NCBI RefSeq assembly: GCF_013623905.1
Contig: NZ_JABKDD010000008.1
Coordinates: 62,001-126,000 of the forward strand
DNA length: 64,000 bases
Origin: Brevibacterium sediminis
GTDB taxonomy: Bacteria; Actinomycetota; Actinomycetes; Actinomycetales; Brevibacteriaceae
Direction: 5' to 3'
In this document: positions 35,774 to 44,897 of the stretch, piece after piece
How positions within the stretch are numbered: the first letter of the stretch is position 1
How the letters are laid out: each line of letters opens with the position of its first letter
Position numbers and translations under genes: made by a program
The notes under the pieces: model-generated
Told to the model about the DNA's origin: nothing
The model's database searches: none
The model's input: only the letters and a program-made list of their open reading frames with translations

Positions 35774-37229
35774 TTCCTACACCCAGGGCGTCGGCAATGC
35801 GGACCTTCACATCGACCACTACGATCTCGACCTCGACTACCGGATCGGCCCGAATCGGCTCTCCGCCAGGGCGGTGCTCAAGGGACGCGTCCTCACGGAA
35901 ACTTCGTCGATCGTCCTCGACCTCACGGGTCTGCGGGTGACGAAAGCCAGCGTCAACGGCAAGAAGGTCCGCTTCTCCGCACGAGGGAAGAAGCTGCGGC
36001 TGACGACCCCTGCACTAAAGAGCGACCAGCCTGTGGTCATCGACATCAGCTACACGGGCAATCCGGAACCGGCGATCGGCACCTGGGGAGACGTCGGCTG
36101 GGAGGAGCTCGAAGACGGGGTGCTCGTGGCCGGTCAGCCCGTCGGTGCCTCGACCTGGTTCCCGTGCAATGACCATCCCTCGAACAAATCCCAGTACAGG
36201 GTCTCGGTGCTCGTCGAGTCCGAGTACACGGTGGTGTCCAATGGGTCGCTGACGAAGAAGACGCGCAAGGCAGGGCGGACCCGCTGGACCTATGAGTCGA
36301 CGACTCCCCTGGCGACCTATTTGGCGACGGTGCAGATCGGTCGCTACAAGTACGGGCAGATTCCATTGAGCTCCGGTGCGACGAGGTTCGGCGCCGCGAT
36401 GCGCGGGGCGGCGAAGGATGCCGTTGCCGGTTCGGCCAGAGACGCCCTATCGAGCGCTGTCCGAGGAGTCGCCGGCGCTGCCGGCAAGGACGTGTCTGTT
36501 CACGATTCGTCGGGCAAGCGAACGAGGCACAGCCGCAGCGAGTCCCCTGTTTCCCTCGGTGTCTATGCCGATGATCATTGGGATGTGGCAGTCGAACGCC
36601 TCGGCGTCCAACACGGAATGATGAACCTGTTCATCGACCGCTTCGGACCCTATCCGTTCGACGTCTATGACGTGGTCGTGACCGATGATGTGCTCGAGAT
36701 CCCGCTCGAGTCGCAGCCGCTGTCCGTGCTCGGTCCCAATCATCTGGGACCGGAGTGGGAGGCCGAGCGTCTCGTCGCCCACGAGATGGCGCACCAGTGG
36801 TTCGGAAACTCGCTCACACCGTCACGGTGGAGGGACATCTGGCTCAATGAGGGCTTCGCCTGCTATGCGGAGTGGCTGTGGTCGGAGGAGTCCGGGCGTG
36901 CGAGTGCCGATGAGCGTGCGCGGCAGTGGTGGGAGGAGCTGTCCGCTCAGCCTCAGGACATCTTGCTCGGTGATCCGGGTGGGCCGGACATGTTCGATGA
37001 CCGCGTGTATAAGCGCGGTGCCCTGTGCCTGCATGCTCTGCGCATCGAACTCGGCGATGCGGAGTTCTTCACCGCCGTCGGCGAGTGGACGAAGCGGTAC
37101 CGTCATTCGTCGGTGAGCACCGAGGAGTTCATCCGCTGTGTCTCCGAAGTGGCAGACCGTGACATCGCCGAGGTGGTCCGGCCTTGGCTCGAGGAACTCG
37201 AACTTCCGAATCTTCCGGACCTTCCATAA
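35766..37229 (+). CDS. M1-family zinc aminopeptidase, candidate polylysine-degrading enzyme
   Basis: 487 residues from ATG 35766, overlapping the synthetase stop by 8 bases. Zinc site: H339-E340-M-A-H343 and E362, giving HEXXH-18X-E. The usual GxMEN exopeptidase loop is replaced by PLESQPLSV, as in short actinobacterial M1 enzymes. A Ala/Gly-rich then basic insert (about 205-260) interrupts the region before the catalytic domain. No signal peptide is visible, so a cytoplasmic place is likely. In Streptomyces albulus an HEXXH zinc aminopeptidase degrades epsilon-polylysine; that role here is inference from coupling to pls. Confidence 0.82.
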   Translation: MLDSYTQGVGNADLHIDHYDLDLDYRIGPNRLSARAVLKGRVLTETSSIVLDLTGLRVTKASVNGKKVRFSARGKKLRLTTPALKSDQPVVIDISYTGNPEPAIGTWGDVGWEELEDGVLVAGQPVGASTWFPCNDHPSNKSQYRVSVLVESEYTVVSNGSLTKKTRKAGRTRWTYESTTPLATYLATVQIGRYKYGQIPLSSGATRFGAAMRGAAKDAVAGSARDALSSAVRGVAGAAGKDVSVHDSSGKRTRHSRSESPVSLGVYADDHWDVAVERLGVQHGMMNLFIDRFGPYPFDVYDVVVTDDVLEIPLESQPLSVLGPNHLGPEWEAERLVAHEMAHQWFGNSLTPSRWRDIWLNEGFACYAEWLWSEESGRASADERARQWWEELSAQPQDILLGDPGGPDMFDDRVYKRGALCLHALRIELGDAEFFTAVGEWTKRYRHSSVSTEEFIRCVSEVADRDIAEVVRPWLEELELPNLPDLP

Positions 37230-37313
37230 AAGGGCCAGGGGGCTGAGGAGCTGACTGCGCCTAAGTAAATTCCAGCTCCAGAAGCTGTTGCGAACTCTCG
37301 GCAGCGGTGTGCC

Positions 37314-38204
37314 TCAGCCGAGCTTGCGGACGAGCACGTTCGAGTCGCCGTTGCGTCCGACGGACACGAATCCGTGGTCGGTGTAGAGTTTCGCCGCCCC
37401 GTTGCCGTCCTCGACGGACAGGCTGACGGCGGGAAAGCCGCTCATCCGCGCCAGCGCACAGACCGTGTCGAGAAGGGCTCCGCCGATTCCCTGCCCCTGG
37501 TGGTCGGGCAGCACTGCCATCGAGAGTTCAGGAATGTCGGCTGCGACCCAGCCGTACCCGGTGAAGGGCATCTGCTCATCCGACGGCGTCAGATCGGCGG
37601 CCGCTGGCTCAGTGGCTGCGTCGTCTGCGTCAGCGGACCCGTCGGTGTCGGTGCCGGCCGGTACGTCTGAACCCGAGCCAGCCACAGCCCCAGCATCAGC
37701 ATCAGCATCAGCATCAGCGTCACCCTCGGTCACGACTTCGCTGCGCACCACCTCGGTGCCGGTCTTGTCCAGGGCGGCGGCGAAGTCTCCACCCACCTTT
37801 TCGTCGGCCCTCCCGACGACATCGTCGATATCGGCCAGGCGAACCCAGGCGAGTCCAACGATCGGTGACTGCGCATCGGCTTCGGCGTGCGCGGCGACGG
37901 CGATATCTCCCTCGCGTCCCCAGCCGCGGTAGTAGAAGACGGCATCGCTGCGGTACCGGAGGTCCTCGATTTCGATCCGGGGTCTGTCCATCGACCAGTT
38001 GAAGCACAGATCGAGGAAGGGCAGGAAGGTCTCGTCATCGGTCTCGGCCGGGAGCGGACGGATCCGTCCGCGCAGGGAGGCGGCGGCCGCCTCAGCGGTG
38101 GTGTCCGGCGAATCAGCGGTGGTGTCCGGCGAATCAGCGGAAGTGTCCTGCGAATCAGCGGAAGTGTTCTGCGAATCATGAGCGTCAGTGTGTGCAGCGT
38201 TCAT
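37314..38204 (-). CDS. GNAT-family N-acetyltransferase with low-complexity inserts
   Basis: 296 residues from ATG 38204 (AAGGAATC before it). The acetyl-CoA site is clear at the C-terminal end: LSMAVLPDHQGQGIGGALLDTV near residue 235, then AVSLSVEDGNGAAKLYTDHGF. The first 45 residues are a Ser/Asp/Thr repeat and the middle (about 155-205) is an Asp/Ala-rich insert, both from tandem DNA repeats. The start overlaps the MATE stop (ATGA), so it is co-translated with that exporter. Substrate unknown. Confidence 0.8.
   Translation of the reverse strand: MNAAHTDAHDSQNTSADSQDTSADSPDTTADSPDTTAEAAAASLRGRIRPLPAETDDETFLPFLDLCFNWSMDRPRIEIEDLRYRSDAVFYYRGWGREGDIAVAAHAEADAQSPIVGLAWVRLADIDDVVGRADEKVGGDFAAALDKTGTEVVRSEVVTEGDADADADADAGAVAGSGSDVPAGTDTDGSADADDAATEPAAADLTPSDEQMPFTGYGWVAADIPELSMAVLPDHQGQGIGGALLDTVCALARMSGFPAVSLSVEDGNGAAKLYTDHGFVSVGRNGDSNVLVRKLG
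37691..37720. repeat. CAGCAT hexamer repeat inside the GNAT gene
   Basis: Four exact copies of CAGCAT and a fifth variant CAGCGT run in tandem (37691-37720). On the coding strand they give Asp-Ala repeats in the central insert. Copy number changes would keep the frame. Confidence 0.85.
38101..38178. repeat. 21-base tandem repeat, nearly four copies, inside the GNAT gene
   Basis: Units start at 38101, 38122, 38143 and 38164 with the core GTGTCCGGCGAATCAGCGG; the third and fourth carry one or two changes. They encode the Ser/Ala-Asp-Ser-Pro/Gln-Asp-Thr heptads of the N-terminus and are in frame. Confidence 0.9.
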
Positions 38205-39517
38205 GAGATTCCTTTCTCGACGGCGCGTTCGATCCACGCCCGGTTGCGTACTCGCCAGCCCAGTGTCAGGGCGCGGAAACCGACGAATCCGATGCAGAAG
38301 CCGGCCCAGAGTCCGGGTGCTCCCGGCCAGATGCTGATGATCGGGATGAGCAGAATTGCGTATCCGATCACAGCGACCAATTGTGCCAGAGCCAGATACT
38401 TCGCGTCCTCAGCTCCCATGAGCACTCCGTCGAGGACGAAGACAAAGCCTGCGATCGGCATGCTCAAGGCGAGGACCGGCAGGAGGGCGGCCAGTGCCGC
38501 TACCACGGCCGGGTCCGAGGCGAAGGCACGGGGGATGATTCCGGAGCCGGCGAACAGGACGACGCCGACGACGATGCCGAAGACGATCCCCCACAGGCAC
38601 AGGCGGCGGTTGATCGCGGCGACCGCCTCGGTGTTCTTCGCCCCCAGCTCGAGGCCGATCATCGCCTGGCCCGCGATGGCCAAGGAATCGAGGGCGAGAG
38701 CGAGAGCGAAGAAGATGCTCTGAGCGACCTGGATCGCGGCGAGGTCCGTCGTGCCCATCGCCGTGGCCAGGAAGACGAGGAGGATGAGGGCAGCACGCAG
38801 CGAGGCGTTGCGCACCAACAGCCATCCGGAGGTCTTCGCCGAGGTGAACACGCCTGTCCAGTCAGGGCGGATGCTGGCGTGGAGGCGACGGGCCGCGCGG
38901 ATGGAGATGGTGAGGTAGACCGTGCACATTCCGGCCTGCGCGATGACCGTGCCCATCGCCGATCCCGCGACTCCCATGTCGAGGCCGTAGATGAAGATGG
39001 CGTTGAGGCCGATATTGGCGATGCAGCCGGCGGCCGCGACGAGTAGCGGGGTCTTCGTGTCCTGAAGTCCGCGCAGCAGTCCGGTGGCCGCGATGACCAT
39101 GAGCATGAATGGCAGCCCCCACCATGAGATCGCAAGGTAGGAGTGTGCACCCGCGGTGATGATCGGATCCGGGTCGAAGGCCTCGATCGCTGTATTCAGC
39201 AGGGGCAGCCCGATGATGATGAGCAGGACGGAGGTTCCCAGTGCCAGCCAGATTCCGTCGAATCCGGCCGTGATCGCGCCCGGCCGGTCCCCCGATCCCA
39301 TCCGTTTCGCCACCCGCGGCGTCGTAGCATAGGCGAGGAAGATCATCAGGCCGAGCACCGTCTGCAGGATCGTCGAGGCGATCGCCAGCGATCCCAGGGC
39401 ACCGGCACCGAGGTGGCCCACCATGGCCGTGTCCGTGAGCAGGAAAATGGGTTCGGCGATCAGGGCTCCGAGTGCGGGTAGGGCCAAACGGAGAATGTCT
39501 TTGTCGATCGCTGCCAC
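38201..39517 (-). CDS. MATE-family multidrug/DinF-like exporter
   Basis: 438 residues from GTG 39517 (VAAIDKDILRLALPALG); a longer frame reaches 39601 but the extra 28 residues look non-coding. About twelve membrane segments; the family opening ALGALIAEPIFLLTDTAMVGHLG is the DinF branch pattern, with RGLQDTKTPLLV near residue 155. Such proteins export organic cations or flavins using Na+ or H+. It shares a transcript with the GNAT gene and ends convergently to the M1 peptidase. Confidence 0.87.
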   Translation of the reverse strand: MAAIDKDILRLALPALGALIAEPIFLLTDTAMVGHLGAGALGSLAIASTILQTVLGLMIFLAYATTPRVAKRMGSGDRPGAITAGFDGIWLALGTSVLLIIIGLPLLNTAIEAFDPDPIITAGAHSYLAISWWGLPFMLMVIAATGLLRGLQDTKTPLLVAAAGCIANIGLNAIFIYGLDMGVAGSAMGTVIAQAGMCTVYLTISIRAARRLHASIRPDWTGVFTSAKTSGWLLVRNASLRAALILLVFLATAMGTTDLAAIQVAQSIFFALALALDSLAIAGQAMIGLELGAKNTEAVAAINRRLCLWGIVFGIVVGVVLFAGSGIIPRAFASDPAVVAALAALLPVLALSMPIAGFVFVLDGVLMGAEDAKYLALAQLVAVIGYAILLIPIISIWPGAPGLWAGFCIGFVGFRALTLGWRVRNRAWIERAVEKGIS

Positions 39518-39746
39518 GTCCCCGATTCTAGCGAACCGGTGCGCCGGGGACGGTTTCGCAGGAATGCTGTAGCGGGGACGCGAGTTCAGGCCGGATCGCA
39601 ATGTCGTGTCAGTGCCGAACTGTAGAGTCGGACGACAAACAGGTCAGTGACCGACCGGACTCAAACTAACAACCTTGGACGCAACATTATGTATTATCAG
39701 TTCTATTTGCAATCGAATTGTGACTTTCAATTCATTCTGGGGATCG

Positions 39747-39752
39747 TATAAT
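39747..39752 (+). promoter_or_regulatory. candidate -10 element of the HNH gene
   Basis: A perfect TATAAT lies 61 bases before the HNH start, inside a local AT-rich stretch (about 39640-39780) that contrasts with the GC-rich surroundings. The best -35 candidate at 16-base spacing, TTTCAA, is weak. Confidence 0.45.
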
Positions 39753-39812
39753 TGAGATAGCCGACTTCCCTGACGACTGACTTCCACAGAGGCGTGGAGA
39801 GGTGAGAGACCG

Positions 39813-42740
39813 ATGAAGAACATCGGAGACAGCGACGGACAGGCATTCGGTCTGCCCACCGCTCCCCCTGCAGGGGCTGACCGTCGAGCTCTGTCCCAGT
39901 TCCGCCGCGCTCACGGACGTCGCATGGAGATCGCCGAGGAGAATGAGCTTGTCGACCTGCTGAGCACCTATGCGCAGAGCAGCCTCGCCCAGGTCAATTC
40001 CTTTATCGCCACCAGCCACGTCGTGGCCCAGGATGTCGCCTACGCTCTGGGGCTCATGGGCACTCGGCTCGATACGGTCTACGAATTCGCATCTTTTACC
40101 AGAACCGCTGCCCGGCACCGTCTGCCCGAGGACAAGGGAGTCGATCGTGAGTCCGACGGCGACGACTGCATCGTCGACGTTGCTGACGACGACGCATTCT
40201 CGTCGACCAGAAGCTGGACCCGAAGAGAGACACGTGCATGGACCCAGGCACTGGCCGCCGTCGAGGCCGAAACCGGGAGGAAGATCGACGCAGACAAAGG
40301 ACGGAAGAAGGACCGCGCTGCCGGTCGCCGCACTCGTCGCGTGAAGAAGCTGGCAAAGCAGCTGCTGACCGACCCCGCTCTGCTGCCCGACTTTCCCGGC
40401 TACGACCCGAAACTGACGTTCTTCACGTGGCTGCGCGGCAGCATCGAACCGACCGAGGCCGGGGTCTATTCGAGTCTCCTCGGGGCAACGACGAGTAACT
40501 CGCTCAGGCATATGACCTCGTCGATGACGCTGACCCAGGGACTTCCGAAGTTCCTCAAGCGATGCCTCGATGGGGACTTCACGATCGAGCACGTCGATTG
40601 TGTCACTCGCGCATGCCGTGACCTGCACTTCGAGCACCTGCCGGAGTTCGACGATTATCTGGCGCACAGACGCGCCGACATCACGATCGAGACGTTCAAG
40701 CGCTCGGTCGCCTTGAAAATCGCGGTAATCCAACCGGCCGAGGACACTCTGAAGAGTGTTTCACTGCGTCGTCGGGTCGATTTCAGCAGCGGCGACGATG
40801 GGACTGCGTACCTCACCCTGACCGGGCCCGCACCGGAGCTTCAAGCGTGCTTCAGAAGGCTCGACGCCTTTGCCCGGGCAGTGCATAAGAGCAATACGAG
40901 TGCGTTCTCAGGTCAGTTGAAGGCTGGAGACTGCTTTGATGAGGAGCGTACGATCTCGGCTCTCATGTTCGACATCCTCACGCGCACGCGTCCGCAGCTG
41001 AAGCTGCGCATCATCAGCACGAACGACACCGACAGCTCGTCGACAAGCACCGATTTCCCTCTCGACGGCCTCTTCGCCGGACCCGACGGCACACCGATGC
41101 ACGAGGGTGAGTCCCTGCTCGACTACATCGAGCGGGTATTCGACGACATGGACAAGACCGGCTGCCAATCACAGGCTCAACCTGTGCCAACCGATTCGGA
41201 AACCTCCGCTCAAGATGGCTCCACCACCGATGCACCCACCACACCGGCCGACCGCGTCTTCGAATCCCAGATGCTCGAGGCCATCCTCAGCAGCAACAGC
41301 GCCACGGACCGCGACAAGGTCGACGCGCTCTCAACTTTCATCGGATCGCGTGCCAGCGGAGCTCGCCCCGCAGTTGAGGGCACCGGAGCAGAGACAGCGG
41401 GAGTAATCGATGCTTTCGGCAATCCCATCCTCGACGCCGGCGAGCGCCGCATCAGTTTCGAGTTCCTGCTTGATATGCCGACCAGTGAGTATTGGCTGGC
41501 AAATCAGGCCAGCACCTTCATCACCGTTCCTCTGCTGACTCTGCTCACCCAATTCCAGTCGGAAGACGGCAACGTTCCGCCACCTACCGCCGATCCCCCG
41601 GGTGCGCCGCCGCCGACAAACGATCCGCCGGGTCCACCGCCACTGAGCACCGATCCCCCTGATGCGCCACCGCCGCCCATAGTTTCCCCGGACCTGCCGC
41701 CCACGGCCGAACCACCGACCGCACCGACCACACCGACCAACTCAAACACACCGACCACAGGACCTGACGGACCGCTGACCTCAAATGAGGTGTGCGATCT
41801 GGCGGGCATGCTTCCAGACGGGTCGCCGATTCCCGCCGACATGGCACGGCGGGTCGCAGGATACTCCACCACCTGGACCCGGCTGCTGACCGACCCTGCG
41901 ACCGGAACACCGGTCGATGCGAAGGCAACGTCCTACGCCATTCCCAACAGCGTACGCAAAACACTCGTCGCTCAGTTCGTTACGTGCACCTTCCCCGGGT
42001 GCACTCAGCCCGCCGAGGTGTCAGAGGTGGACCACATCGACCCGTTCAACCGCTCCGACCCGACCCAGGGTGGTCTTACTCGCTTCGGAAATCTCCATTG
42101 CCTGTGCAAAGCCCACCACATGCAGAAGACCAACGGCAGTTTCGACGTGCGGATGGCCGAACCCGGCCACCTGGAGTACGTCTTCCGCAAGGGCGTCACC
42201 GTGGAGGTCGTCTCACCGGACAACCCGATCAGCGTTGAGCATGCGCGGCTGTTCCTCGAACGGTTCGGCAGGGGCCTCTCGCGCACGGGACGAGCAGCAG
42301 CACCGGAGGATTTGAGCACAGAGGGTCCTCTGACTCGCGAAAGCGCTCCAGTAGCCGAGCACGAGTCCGGCAGCGGTCCTGGGTCCAACAGCGGTCCTGG
42401 GTCAAACGGCGGTCCTGGGTCCGGCAGCGATCTTGAGTCTGGCGCCGAGACGTCGTCCGCACAGGGCGGCGATGCACACAGCGGCGATGCACACAGCGGC
42501 GATGCACACACCGCTGATCCCGCGCCCGGCGATCGGAAGCGAGCACGGGAATGCCCTGAACCGGCCGCGGCCGACGGATCCCCTGGCTGGAGGGAGCTCA
42601 CCGGCGAGGACCTCTTCGCTTTCACACCCGCACCTGCTCCGAGCAGTTCCGGCACCACATCTGGCACCGCGCGTACAGACGAGGACAACGCCGAACTGCG
42701 CAGCTGGTTCTGGGACAACGGCGAACCTCCACCGTTCTGA
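39813..42740 (+). CDS. large DUF222 / HNH endonuclease-domain protein (13E12-type)
   Basis: 975 residues. The N-terminal and central part (about 30-420) is a DUF222 region as in mycobacterial REP13E12 proteins. A Pro/Thr-rich linker (about 590-650) leads to an HNH nuclease domain near residue 725: CTFPGCTQPAEVSEVDHIDPFN, then NLHCLCKAHHMQKT. Two Cys pairs and the His residues of an HNH/zinc site are present. The last 150 residues hold Gly/Ser and Asp-Ala-His repeats. These proteins occur in many copies in actinobacteria, with an unknown role; nuclease activity is inferred. It is longer than most. Confidence 0.85.
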   Translation: MKNIGDSDGQAFGLPTAPPAGADRRALSQFRRAHGRRMEIAEENELVDLLSTYAQSSLAQVNSFIATSHVVAQDVAYALGLMGTRLDTVYEFASFTRTAARHRLPEDKGVDRESDGDDCIVDVADDDAFSSTRSWTRRETRAWTQALAAVEAETGRKIDADKGRKKDRAAGRRTRRVKKLAKQLLTDPALLPDFPGYDPKLTFFTWLRGSIEPTEAGVYSSLLGATTSNSLRHMTSSMTLTQGLPKFLKRCLDGDFTIEHVDCVTRACRDLHFEHLPEFDDYLAHRRADITIETFKRSVALKIAVIQPAEDTLKSVSLRRRVDFSSGDDGTAYLTLTGPAPELQACFRRLDAFARAVHKSNTSAFSGQLKAGDCFDEERTISALMFDILTRTRPQLKLRIISTNDTDSSSTSTDFPLDGLFAGPDGTPMHEGESLLDYIERVFDDMDKTGCQSQAQPVPTDSETSAQDGSTTDAPTTPADRVFESQMLEAILSSNSATDRDKVDALSTFIGSRASGARPAVEGTGAETAGVIDAFGNPILDAGERRISFEFLLDMPTSEYWLANQASTFITVPLLTLLTQFQSEDGNVPPPTADPPGAPPPTNDPPGPPPLSTDPPDAPPPPIVSPDLPPTAEPPTAPTTPTNSNTPTTGPDGPLTSNEVCDLAGMLPDGSPIPADMARRVAGYSTTWTRLLTDPATGTPVDAKATSYAIPNSVRKTLVAQFVTCTFPGCTQPAEVSEVDHIDPFNRSDPTQGGLTRFGNLHCLCKAHHMQKTNGSFDVRMAEPGHLEYVFRKGVTVEVVSPDNPISVEHARLFLERFGRGLSRTGRAAAPEDLSTEGPLTRESAPVAEHESGSGPGSNSGPGSNGGPGSGSDLESGAETSSAQGGDAHSGDAHSGDAHTADPAPGDRKRARECPEPAAADGSPGWRELTGEDLFAFTPAPAPSSSGTTSGTARTDEDNAELRSWFWDNGEPPPF
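42375..42512. repeat. 18-base and 15-base tandem repeats inside the HNH gene
   Basis: Three 18-base units starting GGTCCTGGGTC (42375, 42393, 42411) are followed by three 15-base units GGCGATGCACACAGC (42468, 42483, 42498). Both unit lengths are multiples of three, so they keep the frame. Confidence 0.88.
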
Positions 42741-42826
42741 GACGACTCCGACAACCCCGCAATGCCCTGAGGCAGGTCCTCTCAACCTGAGAGTCGTCGC
42801 TCTCCACATCAACGGAGCACGCAGAA

Positions 42827-42872
42827 AGGGCCGGCGGTTCTCGGTCAGAATGACCAGAGAATCGTCGGCCCT
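42827..42872. terminator. hairpin terminator between HNH and thiolase genes
   Basis: A 16-base stem (42827-42842 with 42857-42872, starting AGGGCCG) has two non-identical positions that can pair as G-U in one RNA direction, with a 14-base loop. It lies between two convergent genes. No clear T-run. Confidence 0.6.
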
Positions 42873-42902
42873 CCGTTCCTGCTGAGCTGCCGGCGGAATG
42901 CC

Positions 42903-44102
42903 TCAGCAGACCTCAAACAGTCCGGCTGCGCCTTGGCCGCCGCCGATGCACATCGTGACGACGACGTACTTCACTCCGCGGCGACGTCCCTCGATGAGAG
43001 CGTGACCGACGAGACGGGCACCGGTCATTCCATAGGGATGTCCAACGGAGATACCGCCGCCGTCGACGTTGTACTTCTCCGGGTCGATGCCGAGGCGGTC
43101 ACGGCAGTACAGCGCCTGCACGGCGAAGGCCTCGTTGAGTTCCCAGAGTCCGATGTCATCGATCGACAAGCCATGGGTCTTCAACAGCTTCGGAATAGCG
43201 AACACCGGTCCGATGCCCATTTCGTCCGGCTCACAGCCGGCCACGGCCATACCGCGGTAGACGCCCAGCGGTTCGAGTCCGCGCCGACTGGCTTCGTCGC
43301 TCGACATGACCACCGAAGCAGAGGCTCCGTCGGAGAGCTGCGAGGCGTTGCCGGCGGTGATGCTCGGAACCTTCGACGCCACGCCGGGATCGAGCACCGG
43401 ATTGAGTCCGGCAAGGCTCTCAAGCGTCGTCGATGGGCGGTTGCCCTCGTCGGCTTCGAGGAGCACATCCTGGCGCGAGGTCTCCTTCGTCTCCTTGTCG
43501 ACGACGACCTTCGTCGTCGGCAGAGGCACGATCTCGTCATCGAACCGTCCGGCCTCCTGAGCAGCGGCGGTACGCTGCTGCGAAGACAAGGAGTACTCGT
43601 CCTGAGCCTCACGGCTGACGCCGTAACGTTCGGCCACGACCTCGGCCGTCGCCAGCATCGGGTAGTAGATGCCCGGGATGCGCTCCACGAGCCACGGATC
43701 CTTGGCCCGGAACGTGTTCATCTTGTCATTCTGGACCAGCGACACCGACTCCACGCCACCGCCGACGGCGATCTCCTGGCCGTCGAAGAGGACCTGCTTC
43801 GCCGCGGTCGTGATGCCCATCAGCCCGGAAGCGCACTGCCGGTCGATCGACATGCCTGGAACCGTCACAGGAAGACCGGCTCGCAGCGCTGCCTGTCGAG
43901 CGACATTCGTCCCTTGGCTGCCCTGCTGCAGAGCGGCACCGAAGACGACGTCCTCGACCTCACCGCCTTCCAGACCGGCGCGCTCCACAGCATGCTTGAT
44001 CGCATGGCCGGCCAACTCCTGAGCCTGGGTGTCGTTGAAGGCACCACGGTAGGCCTTGCCGATCGGCGTGCGAGCCGTCGACACAATCACTGCTTCTCTC
44101 AT
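42903..44102 (-). CDS. acetyl-CoA acyltransferase (thiolase)
   Basis: 399 residues from ATG 44102 with AAAGGTGAG before it. Thiolase catalytic residues: Cys near 92 in SIDRQCASG, the NEAF motif near 345, His in [10 protein letters not shown] and Cys in CIGGGQG near the end. It makes or cleaves 3-ketoacyl-CoA. Degradative or biosynthetic use cannot be separated by eye. The GHPYG form is usual in actinobacterial FadA-like enzymes. Co-directional with the SDR gene 51 bases upstream. Confidence 0.9.
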   Translation of the reverse strand: MREAVIVSTARTPIGKAYRGAFNDTQAQELAGHAIKHAVERAGLEGGEVEDVVFGAALQQGSQGTNVARQAALRAGLPVTVPGMSIDRQCASGLMGITTAAKQVLFDGQEIAVGGGVESVSLVQNDKMNTFRAKDPWLVERIPGIYYPMLATAEVVAERYGVSREAQDEYSLSSQQRTAAAQEAGRFDDEIVPLPTTKVVVDKETKETSRQDVLLEADEGNRPSTTLESLAGLNPVLDPGVASKVPSITAGNASQLSDGASASVVMSSDEASRRGLEPLGVYRGMAVAGCEPDEMGIGPVFAIPKLLKTHGLSIDDIGLWELNEAFAVQALYCRDRLGIDPEKYNVDGGGISVGHPYGMTGARLVGHALIEGRRRGVKYVVVTMCIGGGQGAAGLFEVC

Positions 44103-44153
44103 GGGTCTCACCTTTCGAAGATGTTCGTGAACTCGTCGTGAGGACGGTGGCGA

Positions 44154-44897
44154 TCAGTCCTTCGGACCACCGGCGACGTAGATGACCTGACCGGAGACGA
44201 ATCCGGCACCCTCGGAGGCGAGGAACGATGCCGTGTGGGCGATGTCTTCGGGCTTGCCCGATCGTGCCACGGGGATCTGCTTGACCGAAGCTTCGACGAA
44301 CTCCTCGAAGCCCATACCTACGCGCTCGGCGGTGGCCTTGGTCATATCGGTTTCGATGAAGCCGGGAGCGATGGCGTTCGCGGTGATGCCGAACTTGCCG
44401 AGCTCGATCGCCCAGGTCTTCGTGATTCCCTGGATGCCGGCCTTGGCAGCGGAGTAGTTCGTCTGTCCGCGGTTGCCCTGAGCCGAGGTGGAGGACATCG
44501 AGATGATGCGGCCGAACTTCTCTTCGACCATGTACGACTGCACGGCCCGAGCCATGAGGAACGCTCCCCCGAGGTGGACGGAGAGAACCTTGTTGAACTC
44601 CTCGTGAGTCATTTTGAACAGGAGGTTGTCACGCAGGATCCCTGCGTTGTTGACCAGAACGGTCGGCGCGCCGAGGGTCTCGGCGACCTGCTTGACCGCA
44701 GCGTTGACCGAGCCTTCGTCAGAGACATCGGCTTCGAGGCCGAGCGCTTCGCCGCCGGCTTCCTTGATGGCGGCAACGGTCTCATCGGTGGGGCCCATAT
44801 CAAGAACGGCGACCTTGAGTCCGTCGGCTCCGAGTCGCTTGGCGATGGCGGCTCCGATGCCGCGGCCTCCACCTGTGACGATTGCTGTACGAGTCAT
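44154..44897 (-). CDS. short-chain dehydrogenase/reductase, FabG-like (3-oxoacyl reductase)
   Basis: 247 residues, classical SDR. Cofactor motif TGGGRGIGAA near residue 9, NNAG near 87, catalytic Ser in SMSSTSAQ near 140 and Y-S-A-A-K near 153. The ATG at 44897 has AGGAG eight bases before it. An Asp after the second beta strand (VLDMG) suggests NAD+ preference. Pairing with the thiolase suggests beta-oxidation-like or polyhydroxyalkanoate-like steps on a CoA ester. Confidence 0.88.
   Translation of the reverse strand: MTRTAIVTGGGRGIGAAIAKRLGADGLKVAVLDMGPTDETVAAIKEAGGEALGLEADVSDEGSVNAAVKQVAETLGAPTVLVNNAGILRDNLLFKMTHEEFNKVLSVHLGGAFLMARAVQSYMVEEKFGRIISMSSTSAQGNRGQTNYSAAKAGIQGITKTWAIELGKFGITANAIAPGFIETDMTKATAERVGMGFEEFVEASVKQIPVARSGKPEDIAHTASFLASEGAGFVSGQVIYVAGGPKD

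Noticed and set aside
37230-37313. Terminator between the M1 peptidase and GNAT genes
   Set aside because: No convincing stem was found in this convergent gap.
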